Translations under genes and position numbers: made by a program
Assembly (NCBI GenBank): GCA_963825625.1
Contig: CAWGUF010000019.1
Span: 310,001 to 374,000, forward strand
Direction of reading: 5' to 3'
Length of the DNA: 64,000 nucleotides
From: CAMDPA01 sp963825625
GTDB taxonomy: Bacteria; Pseudomonadota; Alphaproteobacteria; Rhizobiales; Hyphomicrobiaceae
Notes under the pieces: generated by a model
What the model saw: only the letters and a program-made list of their open reading frames with translations
Told to the model about the DNA's origin: nothing
Database searches by the model: none
In this document: piece after piece, positions 1-7,520 of the stretch
Layout: each line of letters starts with the position of its first letter
How positions within the stretch are numbered: position 1 is the stretch's first letter

Positions 1-834
1 CGAGGCGTTGCCCCAATGAACATAGTCCGGATCCTGATAGTTGATCATCATCAGCCGCGGCTTCAGCTCGCGGATTGCCCATACCGCCATTTCAGTCAGA
101 AGGCGGTCGCCGCGCGGCGTGGTGAGGCCGGTGTCGCCGTAGTGGGTGCGCCACTTGTTCCAGAAGCGATCAAGTATTGCCGGAGTGGCTGCGGCGGTGC
201 CGCGATAGTCCGCGGCCTGCAGCCTGGCCAATTCCTCGCGGGCCTTCTTCAGCGTGTCGTCAGGCGCTGTGCCGGCTGCGAGGATGTGTCTCAGTCGATG
301 GATCTTGAAGCGATACAGACCAATCACCTCCGATCGATAGGACACGCCAAAGTGAGGGTGTCCGCCGTACGTGAGATATTCTTCTTGCGGCCGGTCCTCG
401 CCATTGACCAGCAGGGCTTCGTGCGAGGCAATGTCGTAAGCCTTGCGGAAGCGTTCGAACAGCGTGGGCTGGGAAGGTTCCAGCAGCGGCGCCAGGCCGC
501 GTGCGCCGACCTTGCCGTAGGCTTTGTAGCGGCCGGTCAGCAGGTTCAGCGTGCCTTCGGCATGGCTCGTGTCAACGCCCTGGAGTTGGGCGATGGAGAC
601 GTTCGGTATCAGCACGCCGCGTTTGGCGAGGACATGGCGGAGGTAGGGCGCGAAGGTCGTTCGCCCTTCGATGGTTTCGGCTCGCCGGACACCGCCGCCG
701 AAACGGACAAGCACGACGTTCGGCCCGCGATAGCTGTGGGGTCGGGATGCGGCGGGCGTCGTCGCACCGATCAGCTGACCGGTCAGCGCGAGGCTCGCCA
801 TGCCCTTGTTGAAGGTTCGCCGATCGGTGGACAT
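1..834 (-). CDS. Tat-exported alkaline-phosphatase/sulfatase-superfamily protein (C-terminus cut by window)
   Basis: Reading the minus strand from the ATG at 834 gives 278 codons without a stop up to base 1, so the C-terminus lies outside the window. The N-terminus carries a twin-arginine signal (DRRTFNKG near residues 4-11, then a hydrophobic stretch ending near PAAS), which predicts export of a folded protein. The mature part starts with a beta strand (NVVLVRFGGGVRR) followed by a THAEGTLNLLTGRY-like segment (here TSHAEGTLNLLTGRY). This order resembles the start of the alkaline-phosphatase/sulfatase superfamily, where the second segment carries the metal-bound nucleophile. Substrate and activity cannot be read from this fragment. 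Codon use is uniform and the plus-strand ORF over the same bases is an antisense shadow. Confidence 0.7.
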   Translation of the reverse strand, partial: MSTDRRTFNKGMASLALTGQLIGATTPAASRPHSYRGPNVVLVRFGGGVRRAETIEGRTTFAPYLRHVLAKRGVLIPNVSIAQLQGVDTSHAEGTLNLLTGRYKAYGKVGARGLAPLLEPSQPTLFERFRKAYDIASHEALLVNGEDRPQEEYLTYGGHPHFGVSYRSEVIGLYRFKIHRLRHILAAGTAPDDTLKKAREELARLQAADYRGTAAATPAILDRFWNKWRTHYGDTGLTTPRGDRLLTEMAVWAIRELKPRLMMINYQDPDYVHWGNAS

Positions 835-927
835 AGCGTGCTCCCGCTGTGGGTTTGCGGAGAACGAGCCTAACAACGCGAATCCGTCGTGCATGTGACC
901 GGGCGAGGAATAGGTCGCGGGATGCCA

Positions 928-1209
928 CTATCCGACTTCCACGCCCTTCCAGAATGCGATGCGGCCCTTGATGTTGTCTGCTTCCGGCTTGGTCTCAGGG
1001 TAGGTCCAGGCGGCATCGGCGTTCTCCTGTCCGCCGGCGAGGATGGTGTAATAGCTGGCGGTGCCTTTCCAGCCGCAAACGGTGGTTTTCGCCGATGGCT
1101 TGAGCAGGCTCATTCGGACATCGGCCGGGGGGAAATAATGATTGCCCTCAACCACGACCGTGTTTTCCGATTCCGCGATGGTTTGACCGTTCCATGTGGC
1201 TTTCACCAT
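928..1209 (-). CDS. DUF427 domain-containing protein
   Basis: A 93-residue protein that fits the single-domain DUF427 (NTP_transf_9) family over its full length: a start like VKATWNGQTIAES, a central CGWKGTASYY segment and a C-terminal RIAFWKGVEV segment. Members are small, soluble, compact beta-rich proteins of unproven function in many bacteria. It begins at an ATG at 1209 and stands alone, with no same-strand partner close by. Identification at family level is firm; biochemical role is unknown. Confidence 0.9.
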   Translation of the reverse strand: MVKATWNGQTIAESENTVVVEGNHYFPPADVRMSLLKPSAKTTVCGWKGTASYYTILAGGQENADAAWTYPETKPEADNIKGRIAFWKGVEVG

Positions 1210-1516
1210 GATGATCGCCCTTTCGTGCTGGTTCTAGAGTTTTCGTTACGCCGAGGCCCGGAGACCGAGGAGGCCAGACGGGGCTGGCGTCGGGGAGACC
1301 TGCAGACCTTACGCGCGGTGCGAAGGCTGACATGGGGCGGCGCCATCTGCAACACGGCGGACACACGGAGGGAATATCAGGCGCCTGCCTCGTCGCGAAT
1401 CCAGGCGATGAGGCGCGCCGCGTTCATGACGTTGCTTTTGCGCTTGATCAAGGTGTGGAGCAGGGCGAGCGGGCAGGCTGACCAATGACCGTAGTTTGGA
1501 GAGCGGAGAGGAGAGC
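1210..1516. other. Intergenic region between divergent genes
   Basis: About 300 bases separate the divergently transcribed DUF427 gene and the flavodoxin-fold gene, so both promoters should lie here. I see no convincing ORF. A minus-strand reading ends in a short Ala/Arg-rich peptide at 1377, but its body runs antisense through the next gene. The only clear signal is a purine-rich GGAGAGGAG just before the TTG at 1517. Confidence 0.4.
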
Positions 1517-2089
1517 TTGGCCCGTATTCTTGTTGTCGTCGGACATCCGATCGAGCGCTCTTTCTGCGAGGCGCTGGGGGATGCGTACGCGAGGGGCGCG
1601 CAGGGCGCCGGCCATCATGTCGAGGTGGTGAAGACGGCACTGATGACGTTCGATCCGGTCCTTCGAACGGGCTACCGAGAGGTACAGCCGCTGGAGCCGG
1701 ATCTCGTCGCCGCTCATGAGGCCATGCTGGCGGCGGAGCATCTGGTGTTCATTTTTCCGCTTTGGCTTGGGTCGATGCCTGCCCTCATGAAAGGCTTCCT
1801 GGAGCGGATACTGCAGCCCGACATCATCGAGCCGTTTCGCCAAGGAAAATTCGTGCCTGTGCTGCAGGGAAAATCCGCTCGCATCATGATGACGATGGGA
1901 ATGCCGGGGCTCATCTATCGCTGGTACTACGGTGCGCATGCGCTGAAGCTGCTCAAGCGCAATATTCTGGGTTTCGTCGGGGTCTCACCGATCCGCACTA
2001 CGATCCATGGCATGATCGAACAGGTCGGCGATGGCCAGCGTCGGCGCTGGCTCGATGAGGCGGAAGCGCTCGGGCGTGAGGCCAAGTGA
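1517..2089 (+). CDS. NAD(P)H-dependent flavodoxin-fold oxidoreductase (Flavodoxin_2 family)
   Basis: About 190 residues with the flavodoxin-like alpha/beta fold of NAD(P)H:quinone reductases. The start is ARILVVVGHP, giving the first strand and the phosphate-binding turn for the flavin. A middle segment reads FIFPLWLGSMPALMKGFLER, and a MMTMGMPG turn sits near the isoalloxazine site of this family. These enzymes use FMN or FAD to reduce quinones or similar acceptors with NAD(P)H in the cytoplasm. I chose the TTG at 1517 because GGAGAGGAG lies just upstream and translation then begins directly with the first strand; a TTG at 1496 is also possible. The next gene starts 46 bases downstream on the same strand. 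Confidence 0.85.
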   Translation: MARILVVVGHPIERSFCEALGDAYARGAQGAGHHVEVVKTALMTFDPVLRTGYREVQPLEPDLVAAHEAMLAAEHLVFIFPLWLGSMPALMKGFLERILQPDIIEPFRQGKFVPVLQGKSARIMMTMGMPGLIYRWYYGAHALKLLKRNILGFVGVSPIRTTIHGMIEQVGDGQRRRWLDEAEALGREAK

Positions 2090-2135
2090 GATTCGCCAGG
2101 GCCGCCGCAGCAGAATAGGAAGGAAGCACAGAAAC

Positions 2136-2369
2136 ATGGCATTCGAGGACATCGAGGCGGAAATCGGCCTGCTGCTTTCCCGCATGATCGACCATCCGGC
2201 GGACAAGCACGAACTGGCCATGCTGCTGCTGCAACGGCTCAACGAGATGAAGGCGTTCGGTATGCCGTTGCCGCAGGATCTGGTCGACCTCGAGCAGGCC
2301 CTCGAGGACGAATTTGCCGAAGACCTACGCGTGAGCAGGCATGAGCCGAAAGAGGGGGGGCGCGGCTGA
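2136..2369 (+). CDS. Small conserved hypothetical protein
   Basis: A 77-residue acidic, helical protein (starts AFEDIEAEIG; ends with a charged tail RHEPKEGGRG). I do not recognise a characterised family. The start is the ATG at 2136, preceded by an AGGAAGGA-like ribosome site at about 2118-2125. A longer in-frame reading exists but overlaps the upstream gene. It follows the flavodoxin-fold gene closely and may be co-transcribed. Its predicted amphipathic helices, with no membrane segment or signal peptide, suggest a small cytoplasmic protein, perhaps an adaptor. Confidence 0.65.
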   Translation: MAFEDIEAEIGLLLSRMIDHPADKHELAMLLLQRLNEMKAFGMPLPQDLVDLEQALEDEFAEDLRVSRHEPKEGGRG

Positions 2370-2417
2370 TCGATCAGCGGCGCCCATGGTCCGTAGAGAT
2401 GGCTGCGCGGTGGGTTG

Positions 2418-3281
2418 TCAGTTGGGCTCGTCGTCGTCGGTCCCGGCCTGATCCTCTCCATCGGCGTCTTCTGCCGCATCCTCTGCGTCTGCGGCATCGG
2501 CGTCTTCTGCCGCGTCCTCTGCGTCTGCGGCGTCCTCTTCATCCTGCTCCGAGGGTTCGCTGGCGTCCGTCAGCCCTTGCAGGCTGGCGAGCACCCGAGC
2601 GGCTTCCTCCGCTTCGCTCTCACGGGGCTCGGGTACTTCCGGAGCGGGCGTCTCGTCGGCTTCGGGGCTGTGGGCGAAGCCTGTCGTATCGGACACCGGC
2701 AGCAGGGTGCCGGCGGCTCCCCCCGGCTGAGTTGCAGGACGGTCCTTTTCGGCGCGCTTGGCTGCCTTGCGCACTTCCTCGTCGAGGTCGATCTGTGAGC
2801 ACAGTCCGAGCGTTACGGGATCCTGCGGGACGAGATTGGCCGAGTTCCAGTGGGTGCGGTCGCGCACCTGGGTGATGGTCGGCTTGGTGGTTCCGACCAG
2901 CCGCATGATCTGGCTGTCGCGCAGCTCGGGATGATTGCGAAGCAGCCACACCACGGCATTGGGCCGGTCGTGGCGGCGCGATACAGGCGTATAGCGCGGT
3001 CCGCGCTTGGTCTTCACCGGCGGGATATCGATCTTGGAGACAGCTAGCCGCAACCGGAATTTGGGATTGGCTTCACCGCGCTGGATCTCCTCGCGGGTCA
3101 GCTGGCCGGAGGAAATAGGGTCCATGCCTTTGATGCCCGCGGCCACGTCACCGTCGGCAATGCCTTTGATCTCAAGGAGATGCATCTGGCAGAAATCCGC
3201 GATCTGGTCGAAGGTCAGCGCGGTATTCTCGACAAGCCAGGCCGCCGTTGCCTTGGGCATCAATGGTTTACGGTCGCTCAT
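2418..3281 (-). CDS. trcR: Cell cycle transcriptional regulator TrcR (DUF1013)
   Basis: 287 residues. The N-terminal ~190 residues are the DUF1013 domain of alphaproteobacterial TrcR: PKATAAWLVENTALTFDQIA at the start, then an HTH-like region with DSQIMRLVGTTKPTI and the DRTHWNS motif. In Caulobacter TrcR is linked to CtrA/GcrA-era cell-cycle transcription and associates with RNA polymerase. After about residue 195 the protein turns into a low-complexity acidic tail rich in Asp, Glu and Ala. Part of the tail is coded by two adjacent 36-bp repeats (2462-2533), giving a repeated ADAEDAAED-type peptide. The tail is probably disordered and may vary in length between strains. The gene is single and faces the GST gene across a 197-bp promoter region. 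Confidence 0.9.
   Translation of the reverse strand: MSDRKPLMPKATAAWLVENTALTFDQIADFCQMHLLEIKGIADGDVAAGIKGMDPISSGQLTREEIQRGEANPKFRLRLAVSKIDIPPVKTKRGPRYTPVSRRHDRPNAVVWLLRNHPELRDSQIMRLVGTTKPTITQVRDRTHWNSANLVPQDPVTLGLCSQIDLDEEVRKAAKRAEKDRPATQPGGAAGTLLPVSDTTGFAHSPEADETPAPEVPEPRESEAEEAARVLASLQGLTDASEPSEQDEEDAADAEDAAEDADAADAEDAAEDADGEDQAGTDDDEPN
2462..2533. repeat. Two-copy 36-bp tandem repeat inside trcR
   Basis: Bases 2462-2497 and 2498-2533 are the same 36-bp unit with two differences (cat versus cgt at two sites). The period is a multiple of three, so the repeat codes for a duplicated 12-residue acidic peptide in the TrcR tail without breaking the frame. Confidence 0.85.
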
Positions 3282-3358
3282 AAGGGGTCTCTCCTGACCC
3301 CGCCGCTAGGGCGACAGGGCCAATAATCTGAAACTTCAAGGGGATTGCGCGTATATAT

Positions 3359-3370
3359 ATGCCCGGGCAT
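3359..3370. promoter_or_regulatory. 12-bp palindrome in the trcR / GST intergenic region
   Basis: ATGCCCGGGCAT is a perfect palindrome directly preceded by a TATATATA run. It sits in the divergent promoter region between trcR (start 3281, minus) and the GST gene (start 3479, plus). It could be an operator half-site pair; nothing else supports this. Confidence 0.3.
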
Positions 3371-3478
3371 GCAAGCGCAATGTCCGAGTGCATCTGCTCG
3401 CGGGACCGGAGGGGCGGGTTCGGCTTGACATGGCCGGGCGAACCACTCACTTGCCAGTCAGATTTCGCGGATGAGGCG

Positions 3479-4210
3479 ATGCTGAGACTTACCCACTTCA
3501 CGTTGTGTCCGCTGTCGCGCTCAATCCGGCTGGCGCTGGCGGAGCATGGCCACGAGTTCGAACTGGTCGAGGAACAGGCCTGGCGGTGGCGCGCGGGGTT
3601 CCTGGCGCTCAACCCGGCTGGCGATCTGCCGGTGCTGGAGTTGGGGGATGGCGGTGCCTTGTGCGGCGCATACGCGATTGCCGAATACCTTGCCGATATC
3701 GAGGCGCAGGCTGAAAGCGAGGTCTCAGCGGATGGGACCGCGCGGCACTTGTCGCTGTTTCCGGGCGAGGCCGAGGACCGGGCAGAGGTGCGGCGGCTCA
3801 TCGATTGGTTTCAGCGGAAGTTCGACCGGGAAGTATCGCGGGACCTTTTGGAGGAGAAAGTCTATCCGCGCGTGCTGACCGCTCCGGGAACGCCGACGCC
3901 GGCATCGGCCCCGCCCGATCCGGATGTGTTGCGGGCGGTGCGGGCGAACCTTCGACATCATCTCAGCTATATCGCTTTCCTGGCCGATCAGCGGCGCTGG
4001 CTGGCGGGGGATGAGGCCAGCTTCGCGGATCTGACTGCTGCTGCGCATATCTCGCTGGCCGACTATCTGGGCGAGGTGCCGTGGGACGAGCATCCGGCTG
4101 CCCGGACATGGTATCAACGGGTGAAATCGCGGCCTTCATTCCGGGCGCTATTGCAAGACCGGATGCCCGGTTTTGCGCCAGCGAAACACTATGCCGACCT
4201 CGACTTCTGA
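3479..4210 (+). CDS. Glutathione S-transferase family protein
   Basis: 243 residues. The N-terminal thioredoxin-like domain begins LTHFTLCPLSRSIRLALAEHG, with the CPLSR turn where GSTs bind glutathione, then NPAGDLPVLELGDGG with the cis-Pro before the third strand. The C-terminal half is the all-helical GST domain with the FADLTAAAH segment. I start at the ATG at 3479, since it places the first strand at the N-terminus; the open frame extends upstream but is not GST-like. It overlaps queG by 20 bases, so the two are probably co-transcribed. Substrate is unknown. Confidence 0.88.
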   Translation: MLRLTHFTLCPLSRSIRLALAEHGHEFELVEEQAWRWRAGFLALNPAGDLPVLELGDGGALCGAYAIAEYLADIEAQAESEVSADGTARHLSLFPGEAEDRAEVRRLIDWFQRKFDREVSRDLLEEKVYPRVLTAPGTPTPASAPPDPDVLRAVRANLRHHLSYIAFLADQRRWLAGDEASFADLTAAAHISLADYLGEVPWDEHPAARTWYQRVKSRPSFRALLQDRMPGFAPAKHYADLDF

Positions 4211-5342
4211 GACGGCGGTCAGCGCCGATGACCTGAAAAGCCGGTTGCGCGCGCTGGCTCGTGAGCAAGGCTTTTGCGAGCTGCGCGTTGCCTCGCCGGA
4301 TGGCATCGGTCAGGCGGGAGAGCGTCTCAGGGAGTTCCTGGAGATTGGGCGGCAGGGCGGGATGGACTGGCTGGCGCGTTATTCAGAGCGCCGTGCTGAT
4401 CCGGCCGTGCTGTGGCCGCAGGTCCGTTCGGTGCTGATGCTGGGTCTCAACTACGGGCCGGGCGAGGATCCGCTGGCCATTCTGGAGCAGCGCAGCCGGG
4501 CGGCGATATCCTGCTATGCACGTGGCAAGGACTACCACGATGTAGTCAAGCGCGGACTTGTCGTCATCGCCCGTGCCCTGGCGCAGGCTGCTGGAGCGCA
4601 GGTGAAGGTTTTCGTCGATACCGCGCCGCTGATGGAAAAGCCGCTGGCACAGGCGGCCGGGCTGGGCTGGCAAGGCAAGCATACCAACCTTGTCTCCCAA
4701 CGGCATGGATCCTGGCTGTTTCTTGGCGCCATCCTGACGGATGTTGAGATCGAGCCGGACCTGCCCGAGCAGGACCATTGCGGGAGTTGCCGCCGGTGCC
4801 TGGATATCTGTCCCACGGCCGCTTTTCCCGCGCCTTATCAACTGGATGCGCGCCGCTGCATCGCCTATCTCACGATCGAGCACAAAGGCCATATCGCGGC
4901 GGAGTTTCGCGAGGCCATCGGCAATCGTGTGTTCGGGTGCGACGACTGCCTTGCAGTGTGCCCGTGGAACAAGTTCGCCGAAGCGACGAACGAGATCCGC
5001 TTTCACGCTCGGTATGGAACAGACAATCCGCCACTGGCGGACCTTCTGGCTCTGGATGATGCGGGTTTCCGAGCGCGGTTTGCTGGTACGCCGGTCAAGC
5101 GGACCGGGCGCGACCGCATCGTGCGCAATGCCCTGATCGCTGCAGGCAACTCCGGCGATTGCGGGCTGGTCCCACATGTGGAGCGACTGCTCGACGATGC
5201 CTCGCCTGTGGTGCGTGCGATGGCGGTGTGGGCAGCAAGGCGACTGATGGGGAAGCAATGCTTCGAGCGGCTGCGGGAGGAAAAAGCTGCGTCAGAGCCA
5301 GATGCTGCGGTGCGCGCCGAATGGGCGGCCGTTGCCGTCTAG
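4191..5342 (+). CDS. queG: Epoxyqueuosine reductase QueG
   Basis: 383 residues, full length for the family. QueG carries out the last step of queuosine synthesis, reducing epoxyqueuosine in the wobble position of tRNAs with a cobalamin-dependent mechanism. Visible features: N-terminal DUF1730 domain, the VDTAPLMEK segment with the catalytic Asp, two ferredoxin-like clusters (CGSCRRCLDICP and CDDCLAVCPWNKF) supplying the eight cysteines for two [4Fe-4S] centres, and a C-terminal HEAT-like pair of helices around DDASPVVRAMAVWAARRL. I start at the ATG at 4191, inside the 3' end of the GST gene. An inverted repeat overlaps the stop codon. Confidence 0.95.
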   Translation: MPTSTSETAVSADDLKSRLRALAREQGFCELRVASPDGIGQAGERLREFLEIGRQGGMDWLARYSERRADPAVLWPQVRSVLMLGLNYGPGEDPLAILEQRSRAAISCYARGKDYHDVVKRGLVVIARALAQAAGAQVKVFVDTAPLMEKPLAQAAGLGWQGKHTNLVSQRHGSWLFLGAILTDVEIEPDLPEQDHCGSCRRCLDICPTAAFPAPYQLDARRCIAYLTIEHKGHIAAEFREAIGNRVFGCDDCLAVCPWNKFAEATNEIRFHARYGTDNPPLADLLALDDAGFRARFAGTPVKRTGRDRIVRNALIAAGNSGDCGLVPHVERLLDDASPVVRAMAVWAARRLMGKQCFERLREEKAASEPDAAVRAEWAAVAV

Positions 5343-5371
5343 ATCGTTTCCACCTAAGGCGGAAACGATCT
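5341..5371. repeat. 31-bp inverted repeat at the queG stop codon
   Basis: AGATCGTTTCC at 5341-5351 pairs perfectly with GGAAACGATCT at 5361-5371 around a 9-base loop, and the stem begins inside the TAG stop. The following bases are only moderately T-rich (tgttctt), so it could act as a weak terminator for queG or be a dispersed palindromic element. I found no second copy in this window. Confidence 0.6.
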
Positions 5372-5487
5372 GTTCTTATCGCTCACGTGCCGCTCCGGCC
5401 CAAAAGGCCTGGCACTCCGCGGGGGCGGCGCACCAGCGCCGGGCCGCAGTCGCGGCCAGGTGCGCTTCCATCAAAGTCAGAAGCGCA

Positions 5488-6093
5488 CTAGCGAAGACCC
5501 GCGAGGCCTTGCACGGTGCTTGTCACGATGAACCTGATCTGGCGTTCAGTCTCTTGGGCATCATAGGGACCAAGCCTGGATTCCAGCGACAGCGCAACGA
5601 TGCCGTGCACGGCGGAGAACAAGGCACGGGCTGCGAGGTGGCGTTCGTCTGCGTCCGGCACCAGGTCGACCATCATATGCTCTACCAGCACGAAGAGTTG
5701 TGCCTGATGAGCGCGGTAGGCATCTGGAACGTCGGCGCCGTCGGCCATGCGGTGCTCGAAGAGACCGCGCCAGCGCGCGTTGTGGGTTGTGGCGAAGCTG
5801 AAATAGGCCAGTGCGAGTGCCAGCAGCCGGTTCTCCGGGCTTGCGCCGGCCTTGGCGCCGGCTGCTGATGTCAGCGCATCGCCCAGTTGCTGCAAAGTCT
5901 TGCCGTTCACCGCGATGATGAGTTCATCGAGGCCGCCGAAGACATTGTAGAGGGTGCCAACGGAGCAATCCGCTTCGCCGGTGACGCGGCGGGTCTGCAC
6001 AGCGGCAAGGCCTTCAGTCGACATCAGCCGCTCGGCGATCTCCACCATGCAGGCGGCGAGGCGTTCGCGATAAGGTTGTTTGGCCGTGCCCAT
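5488..6093 (-). CDS. TetR/AcrR family transcriptional regulator
   Basis: 201 residues. The N-terminal helix-turn-helix is typical of TetR: a helix with IAERLMSTEGLAAVQTRRV and the recognition region CSVGTLYNVFGGLDELI. The ligand-binding half contains WRGLFEHRM and ends in helices like AARALFSAVHGIVALS, similar to the WHG-type C-terminal domain. It lies 30 bases downstream of nrtS on the same strand, so the pair probably forms an operon and the repressor may control nrtS and itself. The ligand is unknown. Confidence 0.9.
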   Translation of the reverse strand: MGTAKQPYRERLAACMVEIAERLMSTEGLAAVQTRRVTGEADCSVGTLYNVFGGLDELIIAVNGKTLQQLGDALTSAAGAKAGASPENRLLALALAYFSFATTHNARWRGLFEHRMADGADVPDAYRAHQAQLFVLVEHMMVDLVPDADERHLAARALFSAVHGIVALSLESRLGPYDAQETERQIRFIVTSTVQGLAGLR

Positions 6094-6123
6094 GGCTCAC
6101 GCCTCCACGTGGACTTGCCCGTT

Positions 6124-6360
6124 TTAGCGGGCCTCCATTGCCATTCGGGCGGTCACTGCGCCGTAGGTCGCGACGAGATAGGGCACGCAGTAGGTGAGCC
6201 CGACTTTCAGCCAACTGATGCTGCCACCCATGACCAGCACGTCGCCCTGGTTGATGAGATTTATGAGCGTGCCGACGATGGCGGCGACCCAGATAGATCT
6301 CTTTGGCACTCCGCCGGTCGTCGCCAGCCGCCAAATCCGCGCCGATCCGGATTCCATCAT
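6124..6360 (-). CDS. nrtS: Nitrate/nitrite transporter NrtS-like small membrane protein
   Basis: 78 residues with two hydrophobic helices: WVAAIVGTLINLINQGD and a second around VGLTYCVPYLVATYGAV. The GTxxNLINQGD and YCVPYxVxTYGA segments are characteristic of NrtS, a small inner-membrane protein family reported in nitrate/nitrite transport. It probably assembles as an oligomer. The ATG at 6360 gives a second Met next to it. The tetR gene follows after 30 bases. No nitrate-assimilation gene is present nearby, so the physiological link rests on the family alone. Confidence 0.75.
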   Translation of the reverse strand: MMESGSARIWRLATTGGVPKRSIWVAAIVGTLINLINQGDVLVMGGSISWLKVGLTYCVPYLVATYGAVTARMAMEAR

Positions 6361-6515
6361 TCACCTGCCATTGTGCGAGTTTCCATCATCGGAGGCTACA
6401 GCCGTGCGCGCGGAATGGCGAGCAGGCAATGGCCGATCAATCCGTTTCGGCTTGCGCGCCGAGGCAACGGTTTGCCAGATTGACGGGATGTGCGGGGTTG
6501 GCGAGGAGTGGAGCG

Positions 6516-6926
6516 ATGACGAGTTTCTCTGGCGGATGCCTGTGTGGCGCGGTGAGGTACGAGGTTGCGGCCGAACCGATCCGGACGGCGCGCTGTCATT
6601 GTGACGACTGCCGGCGCAACACCGGAGCGCAGTTTGCGACCAACGTGTTCGTGCCAGCCGACATGCTGAAGATCACGGGGAAGACTGCAGAGTACAAGCA
6701 CGGCACCGATGCCGGCAACACGATGACGCGGATGTTCTGCCCAAGCTGCGGCAGTCCGCTGTTCGGGTATTCCTCGGCGACACCGGGGGTGCGCTCGATT
6801 CGTGTCGGCTCGATCGATGATGCGGGCTTCGTGAAGCCGCAGATCGAGGTCTATACGTCAAAGGCGCTGGCCTGCTCTACGCTGGGCGCCGACACGCAGC
6901 ACTTCGAGAAGGGCCGGCCGAGCTGA
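6516..6926 (+). CDS. GFA family protein (glutathione-dependent formaldehyde-activating-like, zinc-binding)
   Basis: 136 residues with the zinc-binding cysteine pattern of the GFA/CENP-V fold: GCLCGAVRY at the N-terminus, CHCDDCRR next, and FCPSCGSPLF in the second half. Despite the name, most members have no proven formaldehyde role. The ATG at 6516 follows GAGGAGTGG; an upstream in-frame extension is not GFA-like. The gene stands alone and converges with the glyoxalase-like gene downstream. Confidence 0.9.
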   Translation: MTSFSGGCLCGAVRYEVAAEPIRTARCHCDDCRRNTGAQFATNVFVPADMLKITGKTAEYKHGTDAGNTMTRMFCPSCGSPLFGYSSATPGVRSIRVGSIDDAGFVKPQIEVYTSKALACSTLGADTQHFEKGRPS

Positions 6927-6969
6927 TCGGGCCTACGGTCAAACGCGGCGGTGGACGAGGTCGCCATGC

Positions 6970-7365
6970 TCACTTCTTCGCGCCGACCCAGCCGTTGTGC
7001 GAGATGTCGAAGATGATGCCGTTGGGATCGCGGAACTTCTTCTCATAGTAGAGAGAGTCCTTCTCCAGCGGCAGCTCGGCGAAGAACGTGCCGCCGTGCT
7101 CCTTGATGCGGTCCTCGTGCGTGGTGAGGTCGTCGACCCAGAAACCGACGTGGTTGATGCACTTGTTATCCTTGTCCATGCCGGCCCATTCGTCGCCTTT
7201 GTACTTGAGCAGTGCGAGACAGACGGTGCCGTCCGACAGGTAGACGCCATCGGCCAGCGGTGATTTCGTTTCGCCGACAATCTCCATCTCGAACACGTCA
7301 CAGTAGAACTTGGCGGTTGCTTCCGGGTCGGGCACGGACATCGCGATATGACGGAGCTTGGCCAT
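6970..7365 (-). CDS. VOC family protein (lactoylglutathione lyase-like)
   Basis: 131 residues, one vicinal-oxygen-chelate domain made of two beta-alpha-beta-beta-beta units. It starts AKLRHIAMSVPDPEATAKFY and has CINHVGFWVDDL in the second half, then RDPNGIIFDISHNGW at the C-terminus. The His in the first strand, His in INHVGF and Glu/Asp in the last strand are the usual metal-ligand positions. The start is the ATG at 7365; longer upstream readings belong to the frameshifted smc tail. Substrate is unknown: glyoxalase I, fosfomycin-type or dioxygenase activity are all possible in the family. Confidence 0.85.
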   Translation of the reverse strand: MAKLRHIAMSVPDPEATAKFYCDVFEMEIVGETKSPLADGVYLSDGTVCLALLKYKGDEWAGMDKDNKCINHVGFWVDDLTTHEDRIKEHGGTFFAELPLEKDSLYYEKKFRDPNGIIFDISHNGWVGAKK

Positions 7366-7520
7366 GGGGAAGGTCCTTTCTTGCGTTGAACGCGTGCCAG
7401 GGTGCGGCAGCTGGCACTGCGGGCGAGCTGTTCTCTGGCTTGGGCAACAGTAGGCCGGCGCGACGGCAGACGGCAACAGGGGCCGAGCAAGCGGGGCGGG
7501 CAACAGGGGCAGTGACTGCG

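Noticed and set aside
16..873. Long plus-strand ORF of 285 codons
   Set aside because: Its antisense frame has a Tat signal and a recognisable phosphatase-superfamily start, with normal composition. The plus-strand product is Arg/Gly-rich and has no family features.
1377..1640. Minus-strand ORF ending in a peptide like a LysR tail
   Set aside because: Most of it runs antisense through the flavodoxin-fold gene, and the tail alone is too short to support a gene remnant.
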